Source: Rostratula benghalensis (taxonomy: Eukaryota; Chordata; Aves; Charadriiformes; Rostratulidae). Taken from it: DNA of 64,000 nt. Location of the stretch: NCBI GenBank assembly GCA_013399305.1, contig VXAI01000019.1, forward strand, positions 820,703-884,702, in the 5' to 3' direction. Positions 13,701-28,600 of the stretch are shown piece after piece (position 1 is the first letter of the stretch; every line of letters starts with the position of its first letter). The notes beneath the pieces are model-generated. The model saw only the letters and a list, made by a program, of their open reading frames with translations, did no database searches and was not told where the DNA came from. The position numbers and the translations under genes are program-made.

Positions 13701-16700
13701 TAATGATTCTTTCTGTGGTGTTTCAATCTATATCTTGTTCTATTATTTCAAATAGCCAAAACACACCCTGATCACGACTCAGTTTTTCTGACTTCCAACA
13801 AAATACTTATTCATGTATTCTGTTCCAAGATCTGCAATCATGTGCACAAGCCTTCATATCAATTAGTCTTGTTCTTCTGCATCTTTAACTATTTATAACA
13901 CTTAAATAGGCTGCCATAAATGCATAAACATGCTACCACTGTCTTTATTTTTCACCTCCACTCTGTGCTAGCACTAATCTTTTTGTGAACCATCTTATGT
14001 CATAGGCAAAGGAAGAATATTAAAAGTTCTTGCCCCTTTTTTGCCATCCATTTAATTACAGCATTTCCTTGTCCACTGATACAGTGACTGTAGGTCTGCC
14101 CAGCCTTGACTTTTTCATGGTTCACTAATACCAGTGTCTCTATTCTAGTGATGACCAGTCCTTGTTTTTCAAAAGTGTCCTCTGTTGATTTCCAGGTGGT
14201 GACCAGAATCTAATTCACCAGGGGGTAGAATTAAACCTAGTGAGAGACTTGGGGTTAGAGTTTGCTCTATTTCCTCTTCTGGTAAGCTTGCTGCAACCTT
14301 TTCTTTCTGCTCCACACAAGTCCTAGTCTTGACAACCTCAGATCTTTGCAAGTATGTGATGCACATCTTCAGAGACTCCTCCGTTCTCAACACACAGGAG
14401 GCTATTTTAAGGAAAACTAGAAATTTCTCCCTGAATGGTACTACAGTTTGAGGTCTATCTTTATCTTGCTTGAGCCTTTCTTTTACAGGTGAAAGCAAAA
14501 TTTTAAACCAGACTGTTTTCTAATCCTGTTGATCCCTGAGCTCACACATACAGAAACTTGACCAAACTATTCACAAAGTGCTGCAGGGATAGTTGCATGT
14601 GGGGTTGGTGTTGAAGGCAGAAATATAATCACATGCACACAAGAACTTCAACAGACTAAGTTGTTCAAAAAGCTAAAGTGCAGAAGTGTAGAATAATAAT
14701 ATTGGTAAGCACTGGAATTTTGTTTTGTTTTGTGTGTAGAATGCCGAGAATCTCAAAGACTTCCACCTAGAAAAATGCCTGCATCAAATGCCAGAGGTTG
14801 TATTACATTACTGTGCCTTCCCTAAAAGAAAAATATTTGAAGTACTCAAATGATCTACTTGGTGCATTTTATCAGTGCGTGTTGTAGCTCTGACTTTAAC
14901 ATTCCCAGGTGAGTTGATCTGTCCACATCAAAAATCCTTCTCTTTATTTTAGTTTCCTTCAAAAGTTTATTCAAGGTGCATTATCCACAAAGGTTGCTAG
15001 AACCAGAAGTTTTCTACCTTTTCCTGATACTTAACAAGCTGCTCTATCGATTGTGCTGTCTCCCAAGCTGCTCTCTCTCATTTTCACCACACTGTGAAAG
15101 GCAAACATAGGGCAACAGAGTCTGATTATTTCCCTCTGAGTTTCCCAGTTCACTAAAAATGGACCTTTTGAATGCCCCAGTGAATTCTTCTGATAATTTT
15201 CAGGAGAAATTTTGCTGGTTCTCCCCTCTGTGTTAGAGGGGTTTGGCAGTTTAAGCTAAAAGCGTCCATAAAAATGAAGTTTGCTTACTGCCACAGAAAA
15301 GCCTTTAATTTCCTCTGTATTTGCCTTTACATCTTGGCATATCTCAAGCAAAGAGGAAATATTAACTAAAATTATTAGTCCACAGGATAAGTCTTATACC
15401 TGTATTATTTATACAATATTAGAGGCAGGTATAAGGTTTTAAAGATAAATTAAAAGATAATCTCTTGTCTTTGGAAGCATACATTCAAATTGAACATTGC
15501 TTTTTATAAATATGGTAATACCAGTATGAGGGCTGGGTATGAAGATGGGAGGCTAACATAAGAAACAGACTAAGGGCAAAAAGTAACTTAATTATGATGG
15601 TTATTCACAAGCATGACTGTAGCCTGACCTGCTTATCTCAAAAGGATATCATGCTGGCAAGTGCATCTCCCTCGACAAAAGGTTCATCTATCATGCTGTG
15701 ACAGATCTGAGCCACTCTGAATTGAGTTATGAATATCACATAACAGCAAGTACTTTGGAATGTTTACAGTGTGAATACATTGAGATATCTCAGCTAAGAT
15801 GTCTGTGAAACAGATGGGATGAAAAAAAATAATAATTTAAGAGCTATTAAAGGACAAAATCAGAACCACTGGAAGAGAGATGTTCTCAGCTTCTTCATTA
15901 GATGTGCCTAGAACAAGTGTAAACCAGAAACCAGAACAAGTGTAAACAACTACATAAAAGGCTTAGAAGAGTTCTGGTTCCTATCTCAAGAGAAAGTTGC
16001 ATGAGAAACCAAGCATGAGTGTGGAGAGGAAATAAAAGTATGTCCAACGAGAAAATAAAATAATCTCTAGCCTGTGAAAATATTTATTTTTTTTTAATTT
16101 GTGATAATATAGTATAAAATTTTTCCTTCTAATGCAAAGCAAGTAAAATACAGCACAGGTATTTGCAGTATGAAATAAGACGACCCACAAAAGAATGAGA
16201 TGGAACCATTTGTCTTAAACATCCATTCTGTGCAAGTGAATTTAAACATCTCCCTTATGGGGGCATGCCTAAGAGGAAAAACCACTTTGTCTCTTGAGCA
16301 TATGATGTCGCAGCTCTGCCATCCAAATCATTTAGTAAGTTGGAGCCAGGCAAACACTAGATATGTTTTATACACAAAATGCAAAGTACTACCTTTAAGG
16401 TAGTTAAGGAGAACCGAGTCGTGAATCTGAAAAGGATACGGATCAGGATTTATAATCCTGAACAGTGAATAGTTTTAGCTGTAAATATCAGAAATGCCAA
16501 ATACAGCAAAAAAACTGGTGTGCCATTGCATCAAAAATCCAGGTACACGTACATCCCCCAAGGTCAGACCTAAAGCCATCCTAGACCTTTTCTATTCAGT
16601 CATCCTCAGTAAAACCCTGAAATTTTATGTCACCTTTTTAGTTGTTGAAAAAACATCAACTGCAACTGACCAAAATTAAAAGTACAGTAGAGGAATCTTT

Positions 16701-19700
16701 AGAGAAGACAGGAAGGAATAAAGGACTGGTGGGGAAAACAGAAGACGCTCAATGAACTTAGATTCTTTTTGGGAAAAGAGAAGGTGGAAATATGACTAAC
16801 CAAAATGAGACAACACACGCATCAAAAAAATTGATTAAAATAATGCTTTTTACTAGCAGTCAAGATTTAAACAGAATTTGTGAAACTAAAGTTCAGACTA
16901 AAAATAAGCTAAATGGAGTATAAACATTCATTAAGTACTGGTAAAATTTGCCAGGCACTGTGATGGCAATGGAGATTTGATATCAGGGTCGGGAGATATA
17001 GTTTGCTGGAATAGGAATCAGCTTTGGCAAAACCTAGTCGGGCAGCCTTCCATAGACAATGGCTAGTTCTTCTGCCTATGTAAGTGACAAATGTTATCTT
17101 CATCTTTTTCAACTGAAAAATCTAAAGGTCACATTATCTCTACATAGCATTTGGTAATAAACATTTGGCGCTAAACACCAGAAAGCATCAAAGTCCATAA
17201 TACTTCCTAAAAGGCTCTGAAATATCAAGGCGTTGCATGAAGAATGAAAATTGCCACAAGAAAGATATACACCTATTTATGCTCTCCTTGTTAAATTCCT
17301 TATTAAGCATTTCACTGTCTTTCAAAATGTAATTTCAGATTTAGGAAAGTAATGCTGTGCAATAAAAATTGTGAGTAATGAAGAAAAATTTGAGAGAGAA
17401 GTTACATAGCATATAGTCCTTAGGTAGCATTTTACAACTGCATCTGAAATATCCTTGGGAAAAGTAATCACAAAAAAAATGTTACTAATCTCTGCTGGTT
17501 GTGATTATCTTCTTTAGGAATAATCAAATATACAAGGCAGGGACATCATAAGATCTGAACAAAAATCCTTCAAAATTATTGGGAATGAGAAACAGGAGAC
17601 CAGTACAGGATGACCAGAAAGGTTTATGTCAGTGTCTGCAGAGCACAGAAAGGAAAGGGATGTAATGGAAAAAGTTACACTGAAAACAAAGTGGATTAAG
17701 ACCTTTAAGGATGAAAGGTTCTAAAAAGGATTTGGAGAAATTAGGTAGTGTTAATGAAGAAATCAGAAAGGTTTTGAGGAAGACAGTCATAGGAAAATAG
17801 AACTGTTTAGACAGATTTGAGAACATATAAATTAAGAGAAGAGATTTATTTATATTTTAATTTTTTTTGACTTTGAAACAGAAGATTTACCAGGAATCTA
17901 AATACTGGAAGAAAAAGAGACAGCTATATTTTTTTACTCTAATGTACAAGCTTTCAATGTATTTACAGGTAGGTCAAAGAGTAGTAATGCTAAATAGTGG
18001 TAGGAACAGAAAAAGATTTAGGTGAACACTCACAATGAGAAGTTCTATCTCCCAAAATTTGAGTTACCAACTATGCATGAACAAAGAGATGAATAGGTAA
18101 GTGTTTTAACTCTATAAAGAAGGAAAGGGCCTGAGACAAAACTAGAGTTTGAGGAGTCACTAGGACAGAGGCAATAATCAAAGCTCTTGCAGAAGATAAT
18201 GTAAATAGTAGGGGAAAAAACACTGGCCTATGAAAAAAGTTTCCATGCTACTCAAACAATGCCCACAAAATATGCATATTGATATAGACCTTAAAACCGA
18301 CACATCTGAATGCAGAGCTAATTCTTATTAGCACAGTGTATTTACACAGTGTTGACTGTAGAATAAATTCAAATTCATAGCCATGAACAGCGAGATCAAA
18401 TACTTAGAGTCTGTACTATCCACTGTGTTACGTGTCTCCACGGTTTTAGTAGCATCATCACAGTGCCTTTCTGCCAGTACAAATGACGTTGTAGAAGGCA
18501 GACAAACCTTGCCCATGACTGGCATTGCATCTGGCATATTTTGTCAGTATTTGAGCCTGACATTAACAACTGACTATTCTATTAAACAGATAATCATGTT
18601 CGGAGTTCTTTGTTCAGGCCTACATGTTAAACCATGTCAGAAGTGAAGGGTAGGCTTTTCTACAAGGAGACACCTTGCACAATGTGTGGAACACAAATGA
18701 GCTTTATTTTTCTTGTCTCTCCATAATATTAAAAGCCTAGTACAATAGTATTTCTACCACATTTCTGCCACTACAGGATGTTAAGGCTATTACAAGGTAG
18801 AGGCTCATGAGTATACAGTTGTTAAATATGGGAATTAAAGATACCCAGTCATGTCAGGTATCCGACACCCTTCTCCCTAAACCCCCCGAGTGATAGCTTG
18901 ATTTGACTGATATGGCTTGGATTCCCCTTATACCTGAGAATGACAAGTCACAACCAACTCTGCACAGAGCTGGCAACTGCCCTTGTTCAGCTCTGTTAAG
19001 ATAAAAGCTGAAGTTTTGAGATTTGTCTGTCACATAATAATTAGTCTGTAGAATCTCAGTATTTCACACGCTTGTCATTGTTAAGACAGAACACAATGAG
19101 ATCAAAGCAAAGTCAGTGACTGAGAACAATGCAGTCCCAACTGAAGACTTACTGTGCTCCTAGGAAGCTTATATTAAACCCAAAGAACAACCTGCAAAAT
19201 TTCACCCAAGTGAGAAATAAGGTAAGAATAAGTTTAAGACAAGGAACCGACAATTCACATTTTTGACTACTTGGAATCTGATATCCCACTGACTGATTCT
19301 TTGCATTCTATACACACACAAATACATATTACACATGCTAGTGCAGGGTCTGGGCATTCTAATTAAGCATGTGTGTTTAGCACTCCTTCCCCCTCTCCCC
19401 CCCCATTATTAATTAATGCAGTATTTTGATGCTTATTATAATACAGGAAAACTTTAAAAAGTCTATGTAATGTAATTCATCCTTACAGAGAAAATTTCAG
19501 TTTGCATTGTTCCACCTAAATTTTCCTTAAATTACCATCCAGAGGCATTTCAGGATAAGAAACTCATCTTCTACACCTAAACTCATCTTCCACTCACAAT
19601 CTAAGCAAAAGTCATACAGAATGTTTTTTTTCCTCAATGATGCCTCCATGGCCTTCCTCGTAGTCTTTTTAAAAAATGACACTTGTCAAAAAATAAAACG

Positions 19701-22700
19701 CTTTTTTACACCATTTTGAAAGTGTTTCACGCCACCACAAACCAGGACTACTGAAGTCCAAAGTACTGCACATACTAAGATTATACCAGTAATCTCAACA
19801 AATGCTAAAGGTTTCTTTTTTAAAAACAAAACAAAAAGAGATCTTGCTGTGACTCAATCTTATTTGTGTACAAGGGAGACTTCCCTAACCAGTCACCACG
19901 GTCTAACATACTATCGTGTTCTCCAGATGCTCGCACAATCTTGATGCTTTATTAATAGCTCTGTTCGACAGAGGACTCCCTGCCCTTTATGGTGAACAAG
20001 ATATAACACACCTGTGACTTAACAAGACTCCAACTTCATTAATTTACATCATCTGAGAGTTCCTACAGTGCAGGCCACAATCCTGCAACTAATCACAATC
20101 TCTGTTTGGAAAACCTTTATCAGTCTTAAGTAGCTTACTTCTAAAAACCCACTGCTCTTTAGTAGCTGACAGTCAAACCTCTGGCCCATATTTTTCATTT
20201 TTTTTTAAGGGAGTGACATAATCTGTCTCTAGGACTCAGGAAACCAAACTCTGCATGGCATGAGATCCATCCCGGACACCTATTAGAAGCAGCTGCAAAC
20301 AATTACCTTGCTCTTATCTACCAAGAGTTCCAAAATCCATTTCTCCCAAAGTACTCTGATATCAAATAAGATCATTTAATTATTACTTAATTCAGACTGC
20401 TTTGACCTCATTGGTTCAAAGTGATTTGATCTTTTTTTCTTCCAAAACTTCCACTGCAGTGTTTCAAAGAGGGAAAAAAAAAAAATTGTCCTGGGTCCAT
20501 TTTCTTTCTTTCTTCCACTTAAGTCAGTAAAACTAAAACCCATACAGTTTACACCTGGTGAAGAATAACAAATCTGTGACAACTCCTTCCTGGATGCTGA
20601 AAACTTTGTTGTAGAGTGTGAGTGTGGTTCATCTAACTTCCCAGTCCACTGCTGGGATTCTGTTTGGTTGCAGCTTCCATGAGTGGAACTTCCTCCTTAT
20701 TAGGTTACTAGGGGTTAATATTATAGATCCTCTTTTAGATTGCTTTTAAAGATGGAGTTCTGTCATGAAAACTAGAAGAAATCAAGAAAACCCAGTTTGA
20801 GCAACTATATGAGCTATTTACAATAGTTAAAAGAGAAACTCTGCTTTGAAAGAAGAATATACAAAGGGGAAGGAGGGGGTGGGTGACACACTCATGCTAG
20901 GTAAGTCATTATTTGTTTCCTAATAATTCCTCCAGGAAGTGATGGGTGATTAACTTTCCATGAAAGTCAAGAATCTGGACCAAGCCATATGACAAAAAAA
21001 GATAGGCATTTCACAGGAATACTGATTCTTGCAAATCTCAAAGCTGCTTACAATTATTTTTGTTTCTGCCCTTCCCAAGCCTCATTCAGACTCATCCTCT
21101 GCTGAGTTTTGGATTCTAGTGCTCTTTACTCATTTAATGAGTCTGTTTTCTGTGTACCTTCTTAGGGTCTTTGTGTCCTTGACCAAAAGATAGACTTTTA
21201 AAAGAAATAATGAATCTTGACTTAATACTGGAAATACAGGTTTTGTTGTGTTTTTTCTTTAAATTTTTATCTTCTTCCTTCCCTTCCTCTCTCTGAAGAG
21301 CTGCCATACAAAAGACCTGGGAAATGAGCATCAGTCAAACGTGGCCACGCTGCAAAGAACTTTGTAGGAATGAGACCTTTCTATACAAGCCCACACAGGT
21401 AGTGGTAGCACAGTTTCCTAGAACAAACACCTAATTATGTGCCAGCCAAATACTAGTAGAATTATCCATAAAGCTTAGGAGACACTCCATTCTCCACGCA
21501 AAGACTTCTTGCCAAAGCTGCTCTTTCCACCAACTGTAGTAAAATTTGGACATGTGGACACTAGTTCATTAAGGTCAATGATTCATTTCACATAGTCCAG
21601 TAAACAGCCATCTTAATGAAAATTTTGGGCTGATAGTCCATTGTAGCTGGCATAATAAACAGCTGACTACTCCAGTGTTCAGTGCACGATGATAAAAGTG
21701 TCTATTAAGGGTATGCAGCTATGCCAAATACAATCATATATAATCAGCTGTACCAGAAAGGCCTGTCGACACACTGGAGGGTATCGTCAGTCAGATGATG
21801 CATCTGCTACAAGTGGCAGCTGTTGTGCTCTGGAGTGTAGACAATTAGACATGAATATACTCCTTGGGCTATTTGCAGCACTCAAGCATGGTATTAGCTG
21901 ACACCTGTTAAGCTGTAATCCCTATACTTTTGATACCTAGCCATCATAATTATTGAAAGTACAATTTAAATATCCAAAGACATTAGATTTCATAAATAAT
22001 GGTGAGAATGACTGCAACATTGAAAATGAAGTTTAGAAATACACACAAAGAAGCTCTTTAAATAATTCAGAGATGGCCAGGCCATACAAAATTATAAGCC
22101 TCTTATAAAATTCATAATTGCCAAGTACCAAATGCATTTACATGTCATGTACTATGTGGTACAGTGAAAATTTTACATCTGATTTCTGAAGTAAGAATCA
22201 GCACTATTGCAAAAAAGGGCACGTACACTTTGTGGAAAAGAAAAATCAATAATGTGAACAGGAGGATCATTACCCTGCATGTAAGGTTATGAAGATATTG
22301 AGAATAAATCTTTGCCTTTGGCATAAATGTTTATGCATGCAGTGAGTTTATTATTAGATTTTGCTTTATTTGACTAGCTCTGGATTTTGCTTCATATCAC
22401 TATATCTGGTGATAATTTTTATTGGATTATAGCCCCCCTGATTTTCTCCAAACAGCAACTTTTTAAAATTTTTTTTTAGTGAGGAAGTAACCCAGAGCTT
22501 TATAAAAATTATTTTTTATATAAGAAAAATGGACTACTGCAGATGTCCTTTAAAAATACAAATAACAAGAAGTTATTAAAAAAGTCTTCTCTAATAAAGT
22601 CTTCCTCAGTCTAGAAAAATAACATGCCCAAACAAGTCAGGATAAGTTACAGAAGCATATCTGTGTGCTAGGGAACTGGCATATCACAGTCAAATTCTTA

Positions 22701-23638
22701 AACTCTTTGTGTTTGTTCATCATTAAGTGAAAACAATAAATGCCAACGTTTCTTATATAAAATGCTAAAGCAGACATATTAAAGCCACATACACTTAAAA
22801 GATAAATACTTAACCCTTAAAAATCCTGACAAAAGTTTGTGACCAGTTCCCTCCCCTCCCTGACTTTGATAATTATTCTTGCCAAGTTTGAAAGAGAAAG
22901 AACCTTTGCAGAAAAATTATTTCATTGGATATTAAAAATATGACTCCTAAGGTATTATAAACATGTATGGCCTTACTTAATTTAATAACTGCAAAAGCTG
23001 TTAAGTTGCTAATTAAAAGTTTACTATCCCTGGGCTTTCCACTTTTAAAGAACAATGGGAATCATCAGGTTGACACCTCTAGGAAACCAACATGCTTCCC
23101 TTTAAAGCCTGTGATCCATCAATCTTCTGAAGATTTTTTTTTTTAACTTTAATCTCATTTTCTTGAGTCTTTAAAAAAAAAATTCTAAACAGCTCCTAAA
23201 TCTGAACTTAAGATCTTAAAAAGAAAGTTCGTCTTAACCACTGCACCTGATTTTACCTCTCTAAATTAAGGCAAAGCTCATAGTGTGGGCAGTACAAAGT
23301 CCTTTACTAATGTTTATACTGGTCACTTAGCTGTTAACCCTGTGAGCAGTCTCATAAACCTTACAGACGGTTGTTGCCTACCAGCAGTTATAAACTTATG
23401 TACCTTATAAGCTTATGTATCAGATGGGAACCTTAGTAAAATGCTAAGCGAAGGAAAAGTACTACTGATAGTTTTCAAAAATGAAAAAGCAAACATTTGA
23501 AAATAGCTTAATTTTTTCCATACAGAAAACACAAATGGTATATTCCAATAATTTATTATAATTAGACTTTCAGCAGAATTTTAACCTTAAAAAAATACAT
23601 TTCTTAATGAAAAAAATAAGCAGAATTATTTTTCTCAA
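10746..23638. other. Non-coding flank, nothing recognised
   Basis: About 13 kb of AT-rich, apparently unique sequence. Open frames are 109 codons or less and show no domain. There are small direct duplications, for example AGAACAAGTGTAAAC at 15910 and 15933, and AAACTCATCTT at 19560 and 19579. A C-rich patch sits at about 19383-19404. I recognise no repeat family. Confidence 0.5.
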
Positions 23639-25204
23639 CTAGAATCTAACACTCCAGACTGCTGCACACAAGTTTCTTTCATCTCTTTGAAGAGCTCTCA
23701 TGTCGATAAGGCCCCAACCACAGGGCACCTGCTGGTAGACAGTTCCCTTCACTCTAGTGGTACTTACCAGGCTGCTCCACATATAACATTGGTGACATAA
23801 AACACACTGTGACACAGAGCACGACAAACCCTTCAGAAGTCAGCAGTAAACACCAGCACTGGAGGCTTGATCAGGAACCAAAGCCTAACCTGGTCAGGAA
23901 GGCAGAAGCCCAGCAGGAGAAGGAAGAAGGCACCAGCTGCAACAACTTTAAGTCCTGATCACCAAACAAACAGCTACTAGGCCCTTCCCAGAGCCTTTTG
24001 TAGCCCTTTAGACAACTTTTGACCTTTATAGGATTGGTTGGACCAGAAGATAGGCTGGTCTGATAAGAGTTGGAAATCTTTGTTGTAGAGATGCTGGGTT
24101 AGTCAGGGAGAGAAACCTTCTATGAGATTGATGGGGTTGGAAGCCACACTGGATCAACCAGAACATGAGTGCTAAGTCAGGGGTCTGGAAAGGGAAAAAT
24201 TCAGCAAGCTGCCTGAAATACAAAATTCCCTCTAATAATTCTTAAGTAGCCCTCAATATTCTCCCAGTGTTTTGTGTTTTTTTTTTAAAAAACCCTCCAT
24301 TTCCCCAACAGCAAAAAATACTCTTTTGTGTGTTAACTCACTGAATATTCAGAGAGCACCATAATTTATATGCTAGCTGAATAAGTGCCACATTTTATTG
24401 CAATAAACAATTTGGGAATATGAGGATAAGCGAACTAAAATTAGAAAAATAATTACTGGGAAAGAAGGAACTATGACCACGAGTTATTTAAAGCCAGATT
24501 ATGCTGAACTATAAAATGGTTAAACAAACTTAAAAAATGCTGCTTCAGTGCTGTGTTGGGAAAAGGAGAGCAAAAAGATCCAAATAGCAGCCTAAGACCG
24601 TATTTTTCTTGCATCCAGGAAAACTTGATTCATGAGGTTTCAGAAGGGTGGTTACATGCATCTCTGGAACGTCTGGGCCTTTGGAGGGTGCATGACACTT
24701 GTTGTCAGGAGAGATGAACAATGCCAGAGGAACACGGGTACCCTTTGCGGCAACGCTTTGAGGGTAATAGATTTAAAAACCCCTCAGTGGTCCTATTAAG
24801 ACTGCACTTTAATCGAAATGGAAGCAGTCTGCTGGCACTGGAAATTAAAAAGGATGCAGAGGAGTATTTATACTAGGAGCTGGGTGAAAGCCAGCAGGCG
24901 CATACGAGCACCTGGTTCAGACTGATGTGGCCCCTGAGAGGATGTGGTTAATGTTCAGTGTGTCTCTGAAAGGCCAGGAGGGGATAAACATCACCATCAC
25001 CATAAATAGAGTAGACAAACCAGACTGCTAGCCAGGCCTGCTGACTGGCATGTGCAATGTCAAACAGCAGGGCAAGGGCAAGATTCACAAGTGCTCCTGT
25101 GCCAGGACAAGCAGCCTGATGCAGAGGGTGGGGAAAGTGAGGTCCTTACTGCTGATGGCACTGGGGATGTTCTCCCAGTCAGCACATTCTCTGTAGCAGG
25201 TAGG
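23639..25204. other. Higher-GC, repeat-like stretch of unknown identity
   Basis: This 1.5 kb is richer in G and C and in words such as CCAGCAGG, GGAGAAGGAAGAAGG and GGGTTGGAAGCC than its surroundings, and it leads into the CR1 at 25205. Open frames are short. It may be a diverged repeat or LTR remnant, but I could not match it to a family. Confidence 0.35.
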
Positions 25205-25683
25205 TCAGGGCAGAGGGATCACTGGAGAAATGTATGCAGAAGAAGTACTAGACCAAAAACATTTGGTATTAATAAGTGACCGGGAATGGATGAGATTTAT
25301 CTGGGAGTTCTGTAGCATTATAAGAAGAAAGAGAAGAGAAGACTGGGACTCCTCAGTTTGAAGAGCCTTTGGAAAAAGGCTGAAGAGGTTATATTGAACA
25401 TTTACAGTGGCGGATAACTTGGTTCCAGAGCTATTATTCACCAAACAGCTGCTATTATTCATCAAATCAGACTTGAAACATTTCTGCACTGAGAGGTTAA
25501 TCAAACCACTGGAAGGGACTTCCTAGAGAAGTGGTTGATGCCCCACACCTGTCAGTGTTTAAGAGGCATTGGGACAATGCCCTTAATTTCAATGCTTTAA
25601 CTTCTGGTTAGCTCTGAAGTGGTCTGGCAGGTGGACTAGATGATCATTGTAGTTCCCTTCCAACTGAAATATTCTATTCTGTT
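25205..25683 (+). mobile_element. CR1 LINE fragment, internally deleted
   Basis: The left part (AATAAGTGACCGGGAATGG, GATGAGATTTATCTGGGAG) matches the CR1 segment usually read as 'ATAAATCACCAGGACCAGATGGGATCCACCC'. The right part runs through AAACATTTCTGCACTGAGAG, TTCCTAGAGAAGTGGTTGATG and AGATGATCATTGTAGTTCCC to ATATTCTATTCTGTTCC. The two parts are closer than in full CR1, so sequence between them is missing. It is older than the copies at 50178 and 56190. Its left edge is uncertain. Confidence 0.82.
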
Positions 25684-28600
25684 CCCATAGAGTTTAGAAT
25701 AAACCCTACAATATCAGAACTAGGGACATTCAGTGAAATTATTTTAAAATCAGTTTAAAAGATTGAAAACAAGCTCTTGTTAGCTGGAACATGCTGTCAC
25801 CAAAAGCATCTGTATCAGCAGTTTTGAAAAGTGATTGCAGAAGCTCATATACAACAGGTCATAAACCATAAATCCAAAGTACAAGGTGGGAAATACTGCT
25901 GTGGATATTAGGGCAGTCTGTGAGGAAGAGGGTGTTTAAATTGACCAGACTTCCATGTTGTCCCTCAATACAATCCCATGTGGCCACTGCCAGACACTGG
26001 TCTGACCTAGACTTGGATGTTTGTTGGCCCAAGTGCCGTGACTGGGTGTTTTCTCCAGGGTCAACGGAAGTCCAGTGGGAATGTAAACAAAAATAATATC
26101 TAAGATGTTTTATTCAAAGGGTGATTAGGATAATTAGATTCAGAGTTATGACAAGATCTTTAAACCTGGCTTATAAAATGAAGCATTACTTCTATGTGTC
26201 CTTTTATTAAACATGAGCAGGGTTGGACATTAGCCTGGAGAACCTTCACAAATATTGGTATTTACTACAGACTCTTACAGAAAGAGGCCTGAGGAGTTAG
26301 AAGACTAATGGGTAGAAAAAGGGAAGGCACAAGCAGAGTAATCACCATGATTGAAAACACACAACTGAAATTTTTTTTCAGAAAATTATTCTCCCTGGAG
26401 TACAGCTGACGGACAGAGCAGTCAGATCCTACACAGCTGAGAGCCAGATCTCCCTGTACACAATCTTATTCTACAGCGTTGTCATTTTCATGGGGGCAAG
26501 AATGTGAAACCTGTTATTTTTCCTTCCCCTTCTCCTTTCTACCATACTGTGATTACTGATTATTGCAGGTGTGAAGAAAACTCCATTCTCCATTTGTCTG
26601 AGCCCTTCTGTGTCCCACGATAATAAATAGGGTAGTCATGCAGCTCAGTAGCTTGTTACAATTTACAAACCAATTTCTTGTTTGTTTTTTAAATCCCTCT
26701 CCAAGACTCCGGTGTCATGGAACAGCTGGCAACATACAGTGGCCATCTGCACTACCTTCATCTTTTGAGAATTCAAATTGATTTTCTTCAGCCCAGCATG
26801 TGGAGTTAAGGGGTGCTCATTGCCCGATGATGTGCATTCAAACCATCCAATGTGTCTGGGAAGACAATTTTAGTATGAGACCATGAGGATGAGCAAACTG
26901 TGCTGTGCCAGATGAACTGTGGAATCACGCTGCTTTCACCCCTTATGCACAGGGTAAAGGTTTTATCCATGTCACCAGGCTTCAAATATAGCTCATTCCT
27001 AGGTCTGTGTATGTGAAACATAGCCAAATGCCACCGATTCGCTTTGCTGATTGATGGCACTTATCCTCAAAGACACAATAGAGTATGTTCATATAAAGTC
27101 AGCAGGGCTTTTTAGGACTCACACAAAATACTTCCAACATAATAGATGCTGGTGTAATTCAAATCAGAAGTAAAAACGGGCATGATGCAGACAAACTGTG
27201 GGGCACAGAAGTCATGCACAGATCTGAAAAGGGAACTATTGATTAATGTTATCATCTGAAGAGTGACTCTGCTCAACTAAGCTAGGCAAAAGTGAAGCAC
27301 TCTGGAATATTTAGAAGAGTCTTTCACCTTCATTATTTTAAGGGAAGTAATTTTTAAACCTGCAGGGTATTGCCTTACTTTGCTTGATTTATGAAGACTG
27401 AGCCAGCAAAATATTTTATCATGCTCCTAACTTCAAACTTCAGAATTTCCATTAAGTTTACTGGAATGACTCACATATTATAGTTAAATATATATTCAGA
27501 CCTCTGAAGGAGCTTAACCTAAATGTTAAGTGTAGTGACAAAACTGTGTTCAGGATAAATAAATCTGAAGGATAAGCTGATATGCATTAAATAATAGAGC
27601 AAAAAAATATGAACTCTGCACAAAGAAATGTTCCAAACATCAGAAAGCATAACCACTCATACAAAGGATATGTGAGGGAATGGAAAATAACATAAAATAT
27701 GAAAAGGATTAGCATGTAGCTTAAATTATTTTCCAGATTAATTATATGAATAGAAAAATTCAATAAAATGAAGGTGCACATTTCACAGAAGTTTCTACTA
27801 AAGAATTTTATTTACATTTATTTAAAAATTGATATAACTTAACTTGTCATACTCCACAACATGATAATACATTGTATACTTCTAAAAGGGAATAATACAC
27901 TGTTTAGAAATTTTTCTTTGGAATGCAAATACTTTATCATCACAATAGTCTAACTGAAGTGATATTTGTTAGGCAAACTGTACAGTGGCGTTTTTAATTA
28001 AATGTTTGCTTGTTAGGTCTCCTAAAAATAGATAGGAAAATTGCCTAAATCAACGGAAATTATATTGTTCTGTAAAATGTGAGACAATGCAATTTAAATG
28101 TATTTTTCCCTTTCAGTTCTCAGAAACATATGGCCGTTAATAAAGTTTTGTGGTTTAGATATATAATTTAAATCTCTCTAAAAAGTACATAATGTACTCC
28201 AGGGAAACAAAAAGATAAAACCCACATTATCTTAAAGCCATGCAAGATTTTGGAAACTGGAGGTAAAGAAACAAATCATTTTAGGAAGCAGCTCCAGCCA
28301 TCTGCTTAATCATGTGGTGACTTGTTCACAACTATAAGCTGACATGCATGAGGAGAGATGTTCATTATCACAGCACTGTAGAGAAGACTGGTACGGTGTC
28401 CTGGACTTTCCCCCCCCAAAATGGAAGTACCAATAGTTTAATATCAGAATTTTAGTAGGTCTACTTTAGCCCAGAAGTTTATGCTAAGAAATGTGAAGAT
28501 GAGGTGGCAATAGTCATCATAGAGAATAAATACCTGTATGTAAAATTTGCACTGCATGTGATGTTAATTCATAAGTAGAGATACAAACTATTTCTTTACA

